From the NCBI GenBank assembly GCA_030652695.1, contig JAUSQD010000005.1, positions 1 to 34,844 on the forward strand: DNA of 34,844 bases. Direction: 5' to 3'. Positions 32,798 through 34,844 of this stretch are shown here, one piece after another; position 1 is the first letter of the stretch, and each line of letters opens with the position of its first letter. A model generated the notes under the pieces. It had not been told where the DNA came from and searched no databases. It saw only the letters and a program-made list of their open reading frames with translations. A program made the translations under genes and the position numbers. Source of the stretch: Actinomycetota bacterium (GTDB taxonomy: Bacteria > Actinomycetota > Actinomycetes > S36-B12).

Positions 32798-33868
32798 GTG
32801 ACCACGTTCCAACTGGGCGACCGATTCATCGGTCCCGATCAACCGACCTACTTCATCGCCGATATTGCGGCGAACCACGATGGCGATCTGGATCGAGCAT
32901 TGGACTTGATGACTCTGGCACGCGATGCCGGCGCTGATTGCGCGAAGTTCCAGCACTTTCGCGCCGCACACATCGTGTCCGACTACGGCTTTCGCTCGCT
33001 GGGCGGACAGCAGTCCCATCAGTCCTCGTGGAAGAAGTCGGTGTTCGAGGTCTACGAGGACGCCGCAGTTTCATGGGACTGGACGCCAGTGCTGGCGGCC
33101 CACGCCCAGGAACTCGGCATTGAATTCATGTCGGCCCCCTATGACCTTGAAGCAGTGGCCCATCTCAATCCGTACGTTCGGGCATTCAAGGTGGGCTCAG
33201 GTGACATCAACTGGCTGGAGGAGCTGGAGGCTATTGCTGCACTGGGCAAGCCTGTGCTGATTGCCGCAGGAGCAGCCGACCTCGAAGACGTCCAGCGGGC
33301 AATGGAGCTGCTGCAGGCACTGGATGTGCCTGTGGTGCTGATGCAATGCAACACCAACTACACGGGCTCCATCGAGAACATCCAGTACGTGAATCTGCGC
33401 GTGCTTGCTCAGTTCGCTGAGATGTATCCACAGGTCACCTTGGGGCTTTCAGATCACACCCCTGGGCATGTCACGGTGCTGGGAGCTGTGAGCCTTGGCG
33501 CTCGCGCGATTGAGAAGCACTTCACCGACGACACCACTCGCACCGGTCCTGACCATGGATTCTCCCTGGATCCAAGCGGCTGGCGCGCGATGGTCGATGA
33601 CACCCGCATGCTGGAGGCTGCACTGGGCACCGGGTCCAAGCAAGTCGAGCCAAATGAGCAGGAAACCGTGGTGTTGCAACGGCGATGCGTTCGTGCGGCA
33701 CGCCCATTGCTGGCCGGAACCGATCTCGGCGAGAACGACATCGAAGTGCTTCGACCCGCACCGTTGGATGCCATCCCCGCACATGAATATCAGGCGGTGA
33801 TTGGTCGCACGCTCACCCGTGACCTTGAGTATGGACAGGAACTTCACTGGGCCGACCTGAAGTCGTGA
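32798..33868 (+). CDS. NeuB/PseI family nonulosonic acid synthase (divergent)
   Basis: A 356-residue PEP-dependent sugar-acid synthase with a TIM barrel and a C-terminal SAF (antifreeze-like) domain from about residue 290. Visible motifs: ADIAANHDGDL (21-31, where sialate synthases usually have AEIGxNHxG), AGADCAKFQHF (44-54), FKVGSGDI (130-137), MQCNTNYTG (182-190, in place of a C-T-S-x-Y-P motif), GLSDHTPGH (216-224), IEKHFTDD (238-245) and PDHGFSLDP (251-259). H220 and H241 sit where NeuB binds Mn. A stretch at about 60-90 (SDYGFRSLGGQQSHQ, then WKKSVFEVYEDA) differs from textbook NeuB, so the sugar substrate may differ. It condenses PEP with an amino-sugar to give a nine-carbon acid. GTG start, GGAGG 5 nt upstream. 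A GT4 gene follows. Confidence 0.9.
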   Translation: MTTFQLGDRFIGPDQPTYFIADIAANHDGDLDRALDLMTLARDAGADCAKFQHFRAAHIVSDYGFRSLGGQQSHQSSWKKSVFEVYEDAAVSWDWTPVLAAHAQELGIEFMSAPYDLEAVAHLNPYVRAFKVGSGDINWLEELEAIAALGKPVLIAAGAADLEDVQRAMELLQALDVPVVLMQCNTNYTGSIENIQYVNLRVLAQFAEMYPQVTLGLSDHTPGHVTVLGAVSLGARAIEKHFTDDTTRTGPDHGFSLDPSGWRAMVDDTRMLEAALGTGSKQVEPNEQETVVLQRRCVRAARPLLAGTDLGENDIEVLRPAPLDAIPAHEYQAVIGRTLTRDLEYGQELHWADLKS

Positions 33869-33881
33869 ACGAAAGCACACG

Positions 33882-34844
33882 ATGAGCGCCGACTGCGTCT
33901 ATGCAAGTGCGAGTTGGGGACTTCATGATCTGCGATGGACACATGCGCTGCGCGAGCTTGGGCACGAACCTGCTGTAGTCGTCCTTGGTCGAGATGCTGG
34001 GCTGGACGATCTCCGATCGACAGTCGTCACAGCTGCCGGCGGCACTCTGCCCGTTCTGGCCGGACCACTCACGACGGTGACTCGCCATCTGCATGTCGAT
34101 GACGATCTGCCCAAGGTGCTTGGACTCTCGTGGGGCTTTGACCTTCATGACCTGCGTGCTGCACACGATCTTGCTTGGCTCTCTGGTCTCACCGGCCTAG
34201 TCGTCGACTCTGACCCGACGATGCAGATCGCCATCCAGGCTGGGATGCAGGAATCCCAGCTCACCTTCCTGCCTTGGGGCGTGGATCTGGAGCTGTTCAC
34301 CCCCGAGGGATCGAGTTTTGATCTGAGATCCCTGGACCTCAAGCCAGGGACCAGGCTCCTGCTTTCACTGCGCGCACACGAACCGATCTATCGAGTCGAC
34401 GAAATCATCTCGGCCTTCGCACGCGTCCATGCCGATCATGCCGATCTTGTGCTGCTCATCGGGCACTCCGGCTCGCTCACGTCAAGCCTGCGGGCGCAAG
34501 TGGCTGAGCTCGGCCTGGAGCAGTGCGTCCGCTTCATCGGCTCGGTTGAAGAGCAGCAGGTCGCGGAGCTGATGCGAGCATGCGTCGGCTACGTGAGTGC
34601 CTCGGAAGTGGATGGAACCTCGGTCACCTTGTTGCAGGCCATGGCTTGCGGCACGCCAGTGATTGCCTCCGACTCCCCTGGCAATGTGAGTTGGGTGGGT
34701 CCCAACACCGGTTTTCTCTTTCATGTCGGTTCGATCACCCAGCAGGCCGCAGCGATGTCTGCGGCGCTGACGATGGACGTCACGCGCCGCACAGATGCGG
34801 CGATGGCATTGGTGCGCAATCGGGCAGATTGGCATGCCAATCTG
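33882..34844 (+). CDS. Glycosyltransferase family 4 (GT-B), 3'-truncated
   Basis: An open frame of 321 codons starting at the ATG at 33882, 13 bp after the NeuB-type gene, running off the right edge. It reads MSADCVYASASWGLHDLRWTH, then the first GT-B strands; PWGVDLELFTPEG (NGVD.xxF-like) starts the second domain, followed by LLLSLRAHEPIYRVDEIISAF, VRFIGSVEEQQVAELMRACVG and SASEVDGTSVTLLQAMACGTPVIASDSPGN. The last segment is the GT4 EX7E region (SEVDGTSVTLLQAMACG), with Q in place of the second Glu. Placed right after the synthase, it is the natural candidate to use the CMP-nonulosonate or to act on the next residue, though GT4 enzymes normally use other donors. Confidence 0.88.
   Translation, partial: MSADCVYASASWGLHDLRWTHALRELGHEPAVVVLGRDAGLDDLRSTVVTAAGGTLPVLAGPLTTVTRHLHVDDDLPKVLGLSWGFDLHDLRAAHDLAWLSGLTGLVVDSDPTMQIAIQAGMQESQLTFLPWGVDLELFTPEGSSFDLRSLDLKPGTRLLLSLRAHEPIYRVDEIISAFARVHADHADLVLLIGHSGSLTSSLRAQVAELGLEQCVRFIGSVEEQQVAELMRACVGYVSASEVDGTSVTLLQAMACGTPVIASDSPGNVSWVGPNTGFLFHVGSITQQAAAMSAALTMDVTRRTDAAMALVRNRADWHANL

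Overview
The window looks like part of a surface-glycan (capsule or O-antigen-like) biosynthesis locus. The organism is a high-GC bacterium (about 60% GC by eye), most likely an actinobacterium. That call rests on the GC level, the many GTG starts, several gene starts with a TANNNT box only 6-9 nt upstream and no Shine-Dalgarno (leaderless style), and the DUF2142/DUF2304/GT-C families. The phylum is an inference. I see no rRNA, tRNA, insertion sequence, CRISPR array or long repeat. Coding density is extreme: the longest gene-free stretch is about 160 bp.

The layout is a strict alternation of strands. In order: a partial methyltransferase (+); two GT-C-like membrane proteins (-, 607-4091); methyltransferase, PseB-type dehydratase and O-antigen ligase/polymerase (+, 4254-7346); aldo/keto reductase, SpsF-type cytidylyltransferase and class III aminotransferase (-, 7330-10262); RmlD-like SDR (+); PglK/MsbA-like ABC transporter and a GT2 (-, 11220-13990); GT25-like, TylF-type methyltransferase, GT2 and a large membrane protein (+, 14041-18645); GT2 (-); DUF4910 aminopeptidase-like protein, methyltransferase, DUF6492 GT-like and PhyH oxygenase (+, 19463-23642); GT4 and capsule-type GT (-, 23639-26267); fucosyltransferase-superfamily protein (+); a six-gene operon with DUF2142 membrane protein, DPM1-like GT2, DUF2304, GT, UDP-glucuronate decarboxylase and GT11 (-, 27346-32693); NeuB-family synthase and a GT4 that runs off the end (+). 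Four of the six convergent junctions overlap within the coding sequences.

Taken together, the genes can make sugar donors (a nonulosonic-acid-like CMP-sugar from PseB, aminotransferase, NeuB and SpsF; UDP-xylose from the decarboxylase), assemble a glycan (about a dozen glycosyltransferases), move it across the membrane (ABC flippase), extend or ligate it (Wzy/WaaL-like) and decorate it outside the membrane (GT-C proteins fed by a DPM1-like enzyme) or by O-methylation and hydroxylation. The most interesting point is the nonulosonate set. It has an inverting dehydratase, a GSAM-like class III aminotransferase where PseC would be expected, an aldo/keto reductase and a divergent NeuB, with no PseC, PseG or PseH in the window. 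It may make an unusual or undescribed nonulosonic acid. No phosphoglycosyl transferase that would start the glycan and no Wzx flippase are visible, so the locus probably continues beyond both ends.
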